Both the position numbers and the translations under genes were made by a program. This document shows positions 36,368 to 46,364 of a stretch of DNA of 64,000 bases, piece after piece. The notes under the pieces were generated by a model. It had not been told where the DNA came from. It did no database searches and saw only the letters and a list, made by a program, of their open reading frames with translations. Each line of letters begins with the position of its first letter. Positions within the stretch are counted from its first letter, which is position 1. Source of the DNA: a virus; IMG/VR virus record IMGVR_UViG_3300025917_000001, positions 1 through 64,000 of that record. One strand, given 5' to 3'.

Positions 36368-38842
36368 TTAATGTATCGTCAGATTTTCAAGTTCCACTGG
36401 GTCATAGGATTTCTTATTTACGTGCCGCCTCTTTTTCGATTTCATGTTTGCTGAACTAAGACTCGTTGCGGCAGCACCAGCACCAGCAGCCGATGCGGAA
36501 CCACCACCAGCAATTCCAATGGCAATACCAACTCCAGCTATAACAACCACCAATATTGCAACAGGTACAGTTACGATTGTTGCAATCTGAGAATTAGTCA
36601 AACTTGACACACTAGTTGTTGATCCAGTTGTAGCTGCAGCTGAAGCGGCAGCGGCTGTAGCAGTTGCACTCGCTGCAGCGGCAGTAGTTGTTGCAGCGGC
36701 AGCTGCTGTTGTTGTTGCAGCGGCACTTGTAGCAGTAGCAGCAGTGGCTGCCGCAGTGCTTGCAGCAGCAGTCGATGCACGTCCTGTTGTGGCGGCAGCT
36801 GTGCTTGCTGCAGCTGTTGAAGCATGTCCTGTTGATGCAGCGGCTGTACTAGTTGCTGCGGTTGTAGCAGCGACAGTTGATGCAGCGGCTGTGCTTGCTG
36901 CAGCTGTAGTAGCAGCGGCTGAGCTAGCGGCAGCGGTTGACGCTGCAGCAGTCGTTCCTGTAGTTATTGGTTGTGAATCTGTACATGCGGCAAAAGCCAA
37001 CGTTGTGAATATTGGTGTACAGCAATCAGCACAGCACCCAGTTTGGTTGAAGCAACTTTGGTCATTCATATTGAACGAGCCAATGTACGCAACTCTGTTT
37101 AGACCACTGCAGCCATTGTTATTGAACCATACAGACAACACTCCGATTGAGTCACCGGTATACGAAGGTGCGTAGTGTCCCCATTGGCTCGTTGTACACA
37201 CATCCCATCCAGTGGGGAATGTTGATGGTTGCCATCCACCATATGCAACACGATTTGCACATATGACCATATTGTTATTAACAACTACGGAAGTTCCACC
37301 ATAATGTTCACAAACATCTCCAGGTGGAGAAGGAGGGTTTGTGTTATTGGTTATTGATCTCGGTTTTCCTTTGCAAACGGCAAACTTCATAGAAGTTGTT
37401 TTGTCTGTACAACATTTACTTCCTGCATAGCATGACGCGTTGTTCATCGCAAAGGTTTGATTAAGAAAATGTGCCCGTGAGGTGTTTGAACATTCTGTAC
37501 TGTCTATCCAAAACGAACTCAAACTGAGCTGGGCAGGTGTACTGTTTGTAGCATATTCCTGCCATAGATTGACATCGCAAATTGACCAGTTTCCAATGAT
37601 TAGACTGTTATCCCAACCATCAAACGCAAGACTTGAATTGCATATCTTGATGTTTGATGTTACGTTTGCAAATGTTCCTCCATAGTTTGAGCATGGATCA
37701 CAGGTGTCATTACCACCGCAGACACCGCATCCGTCAGGTAAAGCATTGATGCAATAGTATTCAGCATATGTCTCGTTATACGTGGCAACTAGACAATCTT
37801 TAATACCGATGGAAACGGTTCTGCCAAACAGAGCCACACTGGCGTTCGGTAACAGTACGTTTAAAGCTTGGAACTGTCCTGAAACAGCATTCAACCCGTA
37901 CGTGAGAACCTCATCAGCTCCAGATCCGATAACCAGAAATGAATCCCACATTGACAATGAATATGGTATAGCTGGTGCAGGAGTCAACCCTGTGATAGTT
38001 TGTGATATGATCCACTGATGGTGCCCGGTACTATTTGTGCTTCTCTTGAATATGTAAACAGTGTCATTGTTCTGCGTGGCAATGGCAACACGGGTATTGA
38101 ATATGGCAATGGCTGTACCAGCTTCTTGTCCGTCAATTTCAGGTGCATATACAGTTTGCACAAATGTCCATGTCAGGTTATATTTCTGATAGAAGTAAAA
38201 GCCTCCAGAGTTGGTATTGCTTATGTTTGCTTCGATTATAGTGCTTGCAACAACAACCATATCTTCGTATAGTCCAAGTACATAACCATAGTCGGTTCTT
38301 TGCAGATTGCTCGGGTCTCTAAAGTTCGCCGTTTGTAGCCATGTCCCATTGTTCGACAGCTCGTAGATGTAAACATCGTTTTTACCATCTGCTGTAGAGT
38401 TATAGGCACCGATTGCGATTGTGCCTTTGTATAGTTGAAGCCCAACGCCAAAAGCCGAATGATATGGAAACGTATCAAATATCTGGTTCGACGAACCATC
38501 TCTTATGTCGACTGAGTTATCAGAACGAAATGACAATGCAAACACATCCTCATACGCCGAAATTTGGTTGGAAGGTGAATTTGTTGTGTAGACGAATGTC
38601 AACATGGGCTCCCATGTGCCGTTATTCAGTGTGTACTCTCTCCCGAACCCTTGTTGGTCGTATGCATTTGAGAATAGTAACGTCGTATCGGAAACTGACA
38701 CACCGGTAGGTTGGTCAGGTCCAAATGGCTCAAGTGTTAGGTTGGTCATAATTTGTTCCCGCCATTCAAATGCACAATTCAGGTTCTGTGCCAACATGCA
38801 CCCAAAACAGGATATAAGTACAACTAGCTTTAGGGTGATCAT
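36368..38842 (-). CDS. Mucin-like surface glycoprotein with propeller-like head, 824 aa
   Basis: The signal peptide (MITLKLVVLISCFGCMLAQ) is followed by a head of about 350 residues with recurring beta-propeller-like segments (FG-GAP-type pattern). CGVCGGNDTC then leads into two related Cys-rich modules (each opening 'YGG..' with WDVC/WSICD and WF-C motifs) and a long Ala/Thr/Ser stalk (TAAASTAAA repeats). A membrane helix (LTNSQIATIVTVPVAILVVV) and a basic tail (KSKKRRH) close the protein. Many Asn-X-Ser/Thr sites occur. It is one of three related stalked proteins here and shares the anchor type with the DUF3494 protein. A virion or cell-surface attachment role is likely. Confidence 0.8.
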   Translation of the reverse strand: MITLKLVVLISCFGCMLAQNLNCAFEWREQIMTNLTLEPFGPDQPTGVSVSDTTLLFSNAYDQQGFGREYTLNNGTWEPMLTFVYTTNSPSNQISAYEDVFALSFRSDNSVDIRDGSSNQIFDTFPYHSAFGVGLQLYKGTIAIGAYNSTADGKNDVYIYELSNNGTWLQTANFRDPSNLQRTDYGYVLGLYEDMVVVASTIIEANISNTNSGGFYFYQKYNLTWTFVQTVYAPEIDGQEAGTAIAIFNTRVAIATQNNDTVYIFKRSTNSTGHHQWIISQTITGLTPAPAIPYSLSMWDSFLVIGSGADEVLTYGLNAVSGQFQALNVLLPNASVALFGRTVSIGIKDCLVATYNETYAEYYCINALPDGCGVCGGNDTCDPCSNYGGTFANVTSNIKICNSSLAFDGWDNSLIIGNWSICDVNLWQEYATNSTPAQLSLSSFWIDSTECSNTSRAHFLNQTFAMNNASCYAGSKCCTDKTTSMKFAVCKGKPRSITNNTNPPSPPGDVCEHYGGTSVVVNNNMVICANRVAYGGWQPSTFPTGWDVCTTSQWGHYAPSYTGDSIGVLSVWFNNNGCSGLNRVAYIGSFNMNDQSCFNQTGCCADCCTPIFTTLAFAACTDSQPITTGTTAAASTAAASSAAATTAAASTAAASTVAATTAATSTAAASTGHASTAAASTAAATTGRASTAAASTAAATAATATSAAATTTAAAAATTTAAAASATATAAAASAAATTGSTTSVSSLTNSQIATIVTVPVAILVVVIAGVGIAIGIAGGGSASAAGAGAAATSLSSANMKSKKRRHVNKKSYDPVELENLTIH

Positions 38843-39057
38843 CGAATTTGATATTTGTATCCAAGTCGAAATACAGTAAAAAGGTAGATGTGTCCTTGGC
38901 TTTGTTGTGGTCAGTAAAGCTGATATATGTGTTTACTGAGGTAAATCGGATTTATATTGACACAATAGTTTATAAAGCATTTTACATGATCTTAAACAGG
39001 TTTGCAGACCACAAACTTAATAAAGAGTCCAAATAACATCTGTTTTGTTTTAGCTTT
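38843..39057. promoter_or_regulatory. Promoter region of the 824-aa surface gene
   Basis: About 215 bp between two minus-strand genes. It holds TATAAAT in minus orientation near 38950-38956, roughly 110 bases from the ATG. There is no coding frame. Confidence 0.4.
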
Positions 39058-42000
39058 TTATTTTTCTTTCCTTTTCCCACGATGCTTAGCCGATGCCCGT
39101 ATTTGTATAAGTTCTGAACCAGAGTCTTCGTATCCTTCCTCTACTATAGCTGTAGACACGGCAGGTGCATTTGTTGCAACACCTATACCAACTCCAATAG
39201 AGGCCAATACCACAACAAATATGCCTACTGGTATGGAAATCAACAACGCCAACTGACTTGATGTTAATGAAGATGTTGATGGTGCACCACTGGTAGCTGT
39301 TGAGGTTGATATTGAAGAAGATGTTGTAATTGATAATGTTGTAGCAGCGACAGTTGAAGCTGCTAATGTCGAAGCTGCAGCTGTGCTTGCTGCGGCTGTA
39401 GATGCATGTCCTGTTGATGCTGCTAATGTTGATGCTGCAGCAGTTGATGCATGCCCGGTACTAGCTGCGTTTGTAGAAGCAGCAGCTGTGGAAGCAGCCA
39501 ATGTTGATGCAGCAGCAGTTGTTGCATGTCCTGTAGAAGCAGCCAATGTTGATGCAGCGTTTGTACTTGCAGCAGAAGTTGATGCGGCCAATGTCGAAGC
39601 TGCAGCTGTACTTGCCAAAGCTGTAGAAGCAGCCAACGTTGATGCAGAAGCGGTTGTGGCATGTCCTGTACTAGCTGCGTTTGTAGAAGCAGCAGCTGTG
39701 GAAGCGGCGTTTGTAGAAGCTGCAGCAGTTGTTGCTGCATTTGTACTTGCAGATGCGGTCATTGCGGCTGATGCAGAAGCTGAGTTTGTACTTGCAGCAG
39801 CTGTTGATGCTGCATTTGTAGAAGCAGCAGCTGTCATTGCAGCGGATGCTGAAGCAGCGTTTGTAGAAGCAGCCGCTGTTGATGCAGCGTTTGTGGTTGC
39901 AGCCAAAGTTGATCCAGCAGCAGTAGAGGCTGCCATAGTTGATGCTGCAGCAGTTGTCGCAGCACCCGTTGAAGCAGCAGCTGTACTTGCAGCAGCTGTT
40001 GAAGCGGCACCAGTCGAGGCTGCTAATGTTGATGCAGCACCCGTTGAAGCAGCAGCTGTACTTGCAGCAGCGGTAGAGGCTGCACCAGTAGAAGCTGCAA
40101 GTGTTGATGCAGCGCCAGTTGATGCTGCCAGAGTTGAGGCTGCCGCTGTTGAGGCTGCAGCTGTAGAAGCAGCAGCAGTTGTAGCTGCATTTACAGCAGC
40201 TAATGCTCCTGTTGAAGCGGCCAAAGTTGAAGCGGCAGCTGTACTTGCAGCAGCTGTTGAAGCTGCTAAAGTTGAAGCAGCACCAGTTGTTGCAGCTAAA
40301 GTTGAAGCCGCAGCAGTTGAAGCGGCACCAGTTGAAGCGGCTGCTGTACTAGCAGCAGCAGTGGTTGCAGCTAAAGTTGATCCAGCAGCAGTTGAGGCTG
40401 CCATAGTTGATGCTGCAGCGGTTGTTGCTGCACCAGTTGAAGCTGCAACAGTTGAGGCCGCGGCAGTAGAAGCTGCTGCTGTTGAAGCTGCACCTGTGCT
40501 TGCAGCAGCAGTCGAAGCAGCACCCGTTGAAGCTGCTGCAGTGGTTGCTGCAGCGGTTGAAGCTGCGTTTGTACTTGCAGCAGCAGTTGAAGCTGCACCA
40601 GTTGAGGCAGCGGCTGTTGACGCAGCAGCGGTTGATGCTACAGAAGTAGTTGCTGCGGCTGTTGAGGCGGCACCAGTTGAAGCAGCAGCTGTACTCGCGG
40701 CGGCTGTAGATGCAGCAGCGGTTGTAGCGGCACCTGTGCTTGCTGCGGCTGTTGTAGCAGCGGCCGTACTCGCTGCAGCAGTGGTTGCAGCAGAGGTTGA
40801 GGCGGCAGCAGTTGAAGCAGCGGCTGTTGTTGCTGCATTAGTTGAAGCCGCAGCAGTTGTTGCAGCAGAAGTCGATGCAGCAGCTGTACTTGCCGCTGCA
40901 GTCGTAGCAGCATTTGTCGAAGCTGCAGCTGTTGTTGCAGCATTAGTCGATGCAGCTGCTGTGCTTGCGGCTGCTGTAGTTGCTGCAGAAGTTGAAGCTG
41001 CAGCGGTGGATGCTGCTGCTGTTGTAGCAGCTGCAGTTGAAGCTGCAGCAGTGGTTGCTGCAGATGTCGAAGCGGCTGCAGTAGACGCTGCAGCGGTTGT
41101 AGCAGCTGCAGTTGATGCAGCACCCGTTGAAGCTGCTGCAGTGGTTGCTGCAGCGGTTGAAGCGGCTGCAGTAGATGCTGCAGCAGTCGAAGCAGCAGCC
41201 GTAGTTATACTGCATGATGAACCTGTTCCACCACAAACACCACAAAAGTCCTGTGGTAAGTGACAGTAAATGTCTCCATATAATTGGGCTTGTGATGATA
41301 TGAAACAATCACCTTGTCCAAATGCCACAACGTTTCCAACACCATTAGGAAAAGGTGCACCGTTAAACACTTCTTTAAAGTTGTATAGTCCAGTTGTTGC
41401 ATTTCGTATGTAGGAGTATAACAGGCCTTGGTTAGATGAAGCAGAAGGATCCGATGCAATCAAAAAATCACCGTTAATTCCAAACGAGAATGGATAGCTA
41501 ACAGAACCAGCTTCCGATATGTTCTGCAAAATGGTCCATTGGTTAAAGCCGCTTGTTCCATTGAAAAACTTTTTGTATATGATCAAGTTGTTTACCTCAC
41601 TTGTTACTATGTGACTGTCATCGAGTGCAACTAAGATCGTGTACTGACTGCCCTGTAGTAGTATGGTGTCTATTCTAGTCCATGTTCCACCAATATTCTG
41701 TAATATTGCAACTTGCTGACTTGCAGAAATTACTGCTGTGTCGTTGTTCAGCGCAAGGACAAAATAAAAGACAAGTTCAATAGTGTTGTAAGTTGCCGTC
41801 AAAGTCCATACATCGTTGGACTGCCTCGTGTAGAAGAAAACGGTAGTGTTTGTAGGAAATACAGTCCCATCAGCGATGTACAGAATAGCAAGTGTGTCAT
41901 TCCACATCGACAAAGCAAATCCATATAGACTGTTAACGGTAGACGGTTGAGTGTTGGTTATCGTGAATGAGAGAAACCACTGCCCAGACGTAGTGTTGTA

Positions 42001-42381
42001 TTTGTATATGAACACGCTGTTGTTGCCTGTGAAAGCGTTGTAACCACCGTACATTGAAACGGACATAAATGCGGGGCTATTGCTGGCTTGTCCTCTGTAC
42101 AGAGGTTGTTGTGTTTGTTGTGTAGCAGACCACGTTGTTGCATTGTTCGCCTGGTAGTATCCTGCTCTGCTTGTTGTACTAATGCCGATATCGCGTACTG
42201 CGGATGCTTTACCGTTATCTATCGTCAGACCAGGGGGCGTGCCGTCGGTTGTATTGAATATAACTGCATCACTGAATTCACCAGCCAGGAAATATGTGCA
42301 GTTAACAGCCTGTGGTAGTGCATATGCTACATTATGTAAAAAAAGTCCGTAAAATATTATCAGTAACGCAAAAGGTGTCAT
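39058..42381 (-). CDS. Giant mucin-like stalked surface protein, 1107 aa
   Basis: The signal peptide (LLIIFYGLFLHNVAYALPQ) and a propeller-like head of about 350 residues carry many Asn-X-Thr sites. CHLPQDFCGVCGGTGSSC then introduces some 600 residues built almost wholly from short Ala/Thr/Ser units (AAAST with N, G, L, H or V variants). The C-terminus is a membrane helix (LALLISIPVGIFVVVLASIG) and a basic tail. Its head is closely similar to that of the 535-aa neighbour at 42542 (both end CHLPQDFCGVCGGTGSSC), so the two arose by duplication and differ mainly in stalk length. Such stalks would be densely O-glycosylated. TATAAA at 42420-42425 precedes the gene, and AATAAA overlaps the stop. 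Confidence 0.85.
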   Translation of the reverse strand: MTPFALLIIFYGLFLHNVAYALPQAVNCTYFLAGEFSDAVIFNTTDGTPPGLTIDNGKASAVRDIGISTTSRAGYYQANNATTWSATQQTQQPLYRGQASNSPAFMSVSMYGGYNAFTGNNSVFIYKYNTTSGQWFLSFTITNTQPSTVNSLYGFALSMWNDTLAILYIADGTVFPTNTTVFFYTRQSNDVWTLTATYNTIELVFYFVLALNNDTAVISASQQVAILQNIGGTWTRIDTILLQGSQYTILVALDDSHIVTSEVNNLIIYKKFFNGTSGFNQWTILQNISEAGSVSYPFSFGINGDFLIASDPSASSNQGLLYSYIRNATTGLYNFKEVFNGAPFPNGVGNVVAFGQGDCFISSQAQLYGDIYCHLPQDFCGVCGGTGSSCSITTAAASTAAASTAAASTAAATTAAASTGAASTAAATTAAASTAAASTSAATTAAASTAAATTAAASTAAASTSAATTAAASTAAASTNAATTAAASTNAATTAAASTAAASTSAATTAAASTNAATTAAASTAAASTSAATTAAASTAAATTAAASTGAATTAAASTAAASTAAASTGAASTAAATTSVASTAAASTAAASTGAASTAAASTNAASTAAATTAAASTGAASTAAASTGAASTAAASTAAASTVAASTGAATTAAASTMAASTAAGSTLAATTAAASTAAASTGAASTAAASTLAATTGAASTLAASTAAASTAAASTLAASTGALAAVNAATTAAASTAAASTAAASTLAASTGAASTLAASTGAASTAAASTAAASTGAASTLAASTGAASTAAASTAAASTGAATTAAASTMAASTAAGSTLAATTNAASTAAASTNAASASAAMTAAASTNAASTAAASTNSASASAAMTASASTNAATTAAASTNAASTAAASTNAASTGHATTASASTLAASTALASTAAASTLAASTSAASTNAASTLAASTGHATTAAASTLAASTAAASTNAASTGHASTAAASTLAASTGHASTAAASTAAASTLAASTVAATTLSITTSSSISTSTATSGAPSTSSLTSSQLALLISIPVGIFVVVLASIGVGIGVATNAPAVSTAIVEEGYEDSGSELIQIRASAKHRGKRKEK
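39350..41210 (-). repeat. Ala/Thr/Ser-coding repeat tract
   Basis: About 1.85 kb of imperfect 12-15-bp units within the stalk gene, each coding for AAAST-like pentads with varied fourth positions. The length could change by recombination. The antisense strand is accidentally open across the whole tract. Confidence 0.85.
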
Positions 42382-42419
42382 GTCAAAATACAGTGCTTAG
42401 ATGACCCGGATAAAACGTC

Positions 42420-42425
42420 TTTATA
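42420..42425 (-). promoter_or_regulatory. TATAAA box of the 1107-aa surface gene
   Basis: TATAAA on the minus strand (GGATATAAAGACG) lies 39 bases upstream of the ATG at 42381. Confidence 0.55.
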
Positions 42426-42541
42426 TCCCCCTGTTTAAAGATTTTCAATAAAGCGCAGATCAATGAAAAACATCAAAGAAACATCAATTGATCGAGATAT
42501 CGGAGATTACAGGTTCAATTTGTATTAATCTAACATGTTTT

Positions 42542-44149
42542 TTATTTTCCCTTTCTTTTTCCACGCATCCTTGCATTTGCTAGTTCTGTCTCGCCCTCTT
42601 CGGATGCAGAAGCAGCAGCGGCAGAACCTGCAGCTCCTCCAGCACCAGAAACGCCAATTGCAATTCCGATGGCAATCACAATGACAACAAACACAACAAC
42701 AGGTGCAGTAACCAAAGCAGCCACTTGACCGTTACTTAGTGTAGACGGAGATGGTGCTAGTGTTGTGGCGGCTGCGGCTGCAGCGGTGGCAGTGGCGGCT
42801 GCGGCTGTCGCGGTAGCAGCTGCAGCGGTAGCAGTGGCAGCGGCGGCTGTGGCGGTTGCAGCAGCAGCAGTTGCAGAAGTCAATGTTGCAGTTGCACCTG
42901 TGGCAGCAGCAGTTGAAGCAGCCGCTGTTGTTGCTGCTGCTGTACTAGCAGCAGCAGTAGACGCTGCAGCAGTAGAAGCAGCAGCTGTAGTTAAAATACA
43001 CGATGAGCCTGTTCCACCACATACACCACAAAAGTCCTGGGGAAGATGACAGTACATGTCACCAAATACTTGAGCTTGTGATGATATGAAACAATCTCCA
43101 TAGGCGTATGCGATAGAAGATCCGGCCCCGTTTGATGTGTAAGGTGCAAGATTGAACGACTCTGAAAACTCAAACAGGCCAGAGGTTACATTATAGATAT
43201 ATGAATATAATAACCCACGGTCGGAATCTGCACTAGCATCAGATGCGATAATGAAGTCACCGTTTACGGCGTAGCTGTTAGGGAATGTAACAGCTCCGAG
43301 CTCAGTTATGTTCTGTAGAATGTTCCATTCGTTAAGTTGTGTTGTGTCGTTGTATGTTTTCTCGTACACAATTAGGTTATTTGGCTCGCTTACTAGTAGA
43401 TGATTAAAGTCCAAGCCCACTTGCACGCTGTATCCATTGGATACTATTAGTCTCTGTGTTTCTGTCCAATTACCTCCAACATTCTGCAATATGATTTTGT
43501 CTGTTACATCTAGCACAACTGTATCATTGAATATGATAAGCCAGTTAACGGAGTTCTCACTGGATAGGTCATACGTTGTGTCTAATAACCATGAATCGTT
43601 TGTTTGCCTTTTGTAGAAGAACAGTATCTGATTGGTTTGGTTTGCGTCTGCACTATAAACAACAAGCGTTTTATCCCACAGCGACAAGTAAAAGCCAAAT
43701 ATTTTACCAATAACAAACGGATCGGTGTCATGTATGACGAAAGAAAGTGCCCACGCTTGTGATGTGCTGTTGTACTTGTAGATATCTACTGTGTTGTTTC
43801 CGGTAACTGCGTTGTACCCGTTGTACATGGAATTTACAACAAACTGTTGTACGTTTGCATCGTGAACATAAGACGGTTGTTGTATTATCTGTCCCTCAGA
43901 CCATGTGGTTTTGTTATCAGCATGGTAGTATCTTGATCTACTTGTCAATGTGTTGCCTATATTTCTGGTGGCAGCAGCAAGTCCGCTGTATATCGTCACG
44001 CTGACTAGTGTATTGGTTGTGTTAAATACCAGTGCATCTTCAAATTCTGCAGCCAAAAAATATGTGCAATTGACTGCTTGCTGGTGCACAGCATCTGTGC
44101 TGTAAATGAATACACCTATCAATATCACAGCACACGTAAGTAACTGCAT
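42542..44149 (-). CDS. Mucin-like surface protein, 535 aa
   Basis: It is a paralogue of the 1107-aa protein downstream: signal peptide, propeller-like head with matching motifs (VNCTYFLAAEF, YHADNKTTW, CHLPQDFCGVCGG), then a much shorter Ala/Thr stalk of about 80 residues. A membrane helix (VAALVTAPVVVFVVIVIAIG), a Gly/Ala stretch and a short basic tail close it. A likely TATA box lies 18-23 bases before the ATG (44167-44172). AATAAA overlaps the stop. It probably sits on the virion or infected-cell surface with its relatives. Confidence 0.82.
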   Translation of the reverse strand: MQLLTCAVILIGVFIYSTDAVHQQAVNCTYFLAAEFEDALVFNTTNTLVSVTIYSGLAAATRNIGNTLTSRSRYYHADNKTTWSEGQIIQQPSYVHDANVQQFVVNSMYNGYNAVTGNNTVDIYKYNSTSQAWALSFVIHDTDPFVIGKIFGFYLSLWDKTLVVYSADANQTNQILFFYKRQTNDSWLLDTTYDLSSENSVNWLIIFNDTVVLDVTDKIILQNVGGNWTETQRLIVSNGYSVQVGLDFNHLLVSEPNNLIVYEKTYNDTTQLNEWNILQNITELGAVTFPNSYAVNGDFIIASDASADSDRGLLYSYIYNVTSGLFEFSESFNLAPYTSNGAGSSIAYAYGDCFISSQAQVFGDMYCHLPQDFCGVCGGTGSSCILTTAAASTAAASTAAASTAAATTAAASTAAATGATATLTSATAAAATATAAAATATAAAATATAAAATATAAAAAATTLAPSPSTLSNGQVAALVTAPVVVFVVIVIAIGIAIGVSGAGGAAGSAAAASASEEGETELANARMRGKRKGK

Positions 44150-44166
44150 CTTATATTATTTTGCAA

Positions 44167-44172
44167 TTTATA
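44167..44172 (-). promoter_or_regulatory. TATA-like box of the 535-aa surface gene
   Basis: TATAAA on the minus strand (AGTATAAATTGC) is unusually close to the ATG, so the mRNA leader would be very short. Confidence 0.4.
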
Positions 44173-44299
44173 CTATTTCGCAAAGGTATGTGGTACCTTT
44201 TACTAAAGTTCTATCATCTGTGTGATCACTTGACTCATATAACGTCAACAAGGCTTTTTATTTGTTTTTCGTACATGCCAATAATTAACAGTGACAATC

Positions 44300-45056
44300 C
44301 TATGTAATAAACACAGAAAGCGCAGGCTCAAATATGGCACCGTGAAACAGCTTTCTATCAATTGATGTTAGATTTCTGAAGGCGTCGATATGTTTTTCTG
44401 ACCACTTGTTCGGCAGTTTTACAAAGTCTATAATGGTCTGTACTATTTTAAATCCGTCCACTGGTATTACAGTCAGCTCCTTGGAGTTCTTTTCGTCTGT
44501 ATCTGTATATGCATCAATCATATAATAATGATCATCTGCATATATCATGCTGATATAATGATCATATGTGAGACTCAGCGACATTATGTTTACATCGCAT
44601 GTGTCTGTGATCCCCACAATAAAATTTCTGTGCATGTTCACAGCTATACTGAGTCGTTTATATGCTGCCTCATTTTGCTCTTTGTTCCAGCCTTTGACAG
44701 TTAAGCACCGTGTCAAATCGAATCGCATTTGCAAGAATCTCTGAAATGTATCATGTGACACAAAGTATGTAAGCACAACACATGGACATATAACATTTTC
44801 ATTATACTGGCGTGATCCTGCCTCTTGTTGTATCTGTTTAATACACAGCTGTCCTATGGCATCTTGTTTTTCTGGAGCTAGTTGATTAAGACACAAGTTT
44901 GTGTTCTGTACACTTACCCAGTTCATTTATCATTATGTCAACCCGTTCACGATCAGCCCGCCTCATGGATGCACTAACGTCTTTGCTCAGCTGTGCATAC
45001 GCGGTTTTAAAGCCATCAATGGTAATGCGCTTGTTCATGTCTTTCATATCTTTCAT
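44300..45056 (-). CDS. Spliced protein with possible Cys-protease core, 238 aa
   Basis: There are two exons, 45056-44918 and 44877-44300. A 40-bp intron (44878-44917, GTAAGTGT...CAACTAG) joins INEL to APEKQD in phase 1. The total is 239 codons with the stop. The first 45 residues are a charged helix. The later part contains ICPCVVLTYFVSHD (a Cys at the start of a hydrophobic helix) and, about 75 residues on, HYISMIYADDHYYMIDAY. That is the His-strand-strand-Asp arrangement of papain-like or deubiquitinase folds. It could be a viral cysteine protease, but conserved surroundings could not be checked. Confidence 0.55.
44878..44917 (-). other. Intron (40 bp)
   Basis: The donor GTAAGTG and acceptor AACTAG lie on the minus strand, in phase 1. 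The downstream frame has no ATG that would include the first 45 residues. Confidence 0.8.
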
Positions 45057-45198
45057 GTTGGTGACGTGTCGAAATTGGTGTTCTGCAATGTCTTATAAAA
45101 AATTTGGGTGATTGGCCTAAAATAAAAATTTACAGTTTTTGTGATTCGAACTTTATAGAAACTTTACAACAAAACGAAAATAACGAAACTATCCACAA

Positions 45199-46044
45199 AT
45201 GGACACACAACCAACACACAGCGTTGATGCTATCAGTGATGAAGATTTCAAATGCAGCATTTGTATGTGTTTGTTCTACGAACCAGTGTGCTTACAATTC
45301 TGTCAACATACGTTCTGCAGACAGTGCATATCCAAAACTACAAACCCTACCTGTCCACTATGCAGAACAGTTACCATAGGCCTACAAGATGCTGCAACGG
45401 CAATGCAACCAAATCCGTTACTTGTGTCGATAATTAAGCATCGGTTTCCTGGAGAGTATGGATCTGAACAAACTAAAACCAAGCCAAAAAAATCTAAAAC
45501 CAGTAAGCCTAAAGAACCAAAAGAAGATGCTGTACAGCCTTCAACATTACTGACAGTAAGACGAGATAGATCCATGAACTGGTCATATACAAGAGAAGAA
45601 CGAGATAAGCTCATATTTGTCTTTGGAGCCATTTGCTTTCAGTTTACTCTCTGTTGTGCAATATTGTTATACAATAGTCTACGTGATGCAGGCGACGCAC
45701 TTCCGGCAAATATTATATACTATTACGAAATCGTAGTGTGGCTCCTATCATTCCTACAGACGATATGCGCAGTTGTCATATGTTATACACTGATCAAGCA
45801 TGAATCATATCTATTCATGTTTTTGATTGTTACAAAGGCGCTCACAACCGTGCTCATTATATTCATATGGATTTCGATGGTTGTGGATCATTATCACGCG
45901 ATTGCAAAAGCATCACTGTCGTGGTCATTATTAGCTATGACAGCGGCTATGCAACTGGGGATGCTTGGAATTGAGGTGGTATCACCACTTGAAGCACTCA
46001 AAGTTTTTATACCTTTCCATGCTCACGAAACCGAAATAAACTAA
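45199..46044 (+). CDS. RING-finger membrane E3-ligase-like protein, 281 aa
   Basis: Residues about 17-55 form a C3HC4 RING: CSICM, CQHTFCRQC and CPLC in correct order and spacing. RING domains recruit E2 enzymes and transfer ubiquitin. A Lys-rich linker follows, then four hydrophobic helices (from LIFVFGAICFQFTLC to LSWSLLAMTAAMQLG), giving a membrane-embedded ligase. Viral proteins of this layout often remove host surface receptors. No intron. Its target is unknown. Confidence 0.87.
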   Translation: MDTQPTHSVDAISDEDFKCSICMCLFYEPVCLQFCQHTFCRQCISKTTNPTCPLCRTVTIGLQDAATAMQPNPLLVSIIKHRFPGEYGSEQTKTKPKKSKTSKPKEPKEDAVQPSTLLTVRRDRSMNWSYTREERDKLIFVFGAICFQFTLCCAILLYNSLRDAGDALPANIIYYYEIVVWLLSFLQTICAVVICYTLIKHESYLFMFLIVTKALTTVLIIFIWISMVVDHYHAIAKASLSWSLLAMTAAMQLGMLGIEVVSPLEALKVFIPFHAHETEIN

Positions 46045-46102
46045 GATTCAACTTAATATAGACAATGTAACAGTTTCTTCTTTTCTGTAGTTTGTTCACA
46101 AG

Positions 46103-46288
46103 ATGGACAACCAAAACGACATGTCAGAAACACGTAACGTGGAGCATTGTGAATCACCTAAAACTCAACAACGGAAGGTCTACACGCGAGATCAGCTATG
46201 TGCTATAATGGAACTTATGTCGAAAATCAAAGATGATAACTTGGTCAAGTTCTTGCATATTCGCAATATGGTTGTACAAAACGCTTAA
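46103..46288 (+). CDS. Small hypothetical protein, 61 aa
   Basis: A short frame opens ATGGACAACC at 46103. The protein is polar and ends in a likely helix (IMELMSKIKDDNLVKFLHI). AATAAA lies 24 bases after the stop, which supports an independent transcription unit. A pyrimidine-rich stretch ending TTTTCTGTAG just upstream could be a 3' splice site of a leader intron, unproven. Confidence 0.5.
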   Translation: MDNQNDMSETRNVEHCESPKTQQRKVYTRDQLCAIMELMSKIKDDNLVKFLHIRNMVVQNA

Positions 46289-46312
46289 CGCGGAAAAGAA
46301 TGACCTTGTAAC

Positions 46313-46318
46313 AATAAA
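46313..46318 (+). terminator. AATAAA polyadenylation-type signal
   Basis: The hexamer lies 24 bases beyond the stop of the 61-aa gene. Confidence 0.45.
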
Positions 46319-46364
46319 CGAAAACAAAAAACAAACTTAGTGCTGTAGTTTTATCTAATCAATG

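Noticed and set aside
39383-41263. 626-codon plus-strand frame rich in Ala/Val/Glu across the stalk repeat
   Set aside because: It is the antisense of the Ala/Thr/Ser repeat of the 1107-aa protein; open only because the repeat unit lacks stop codons in that frame. No start context or domain.
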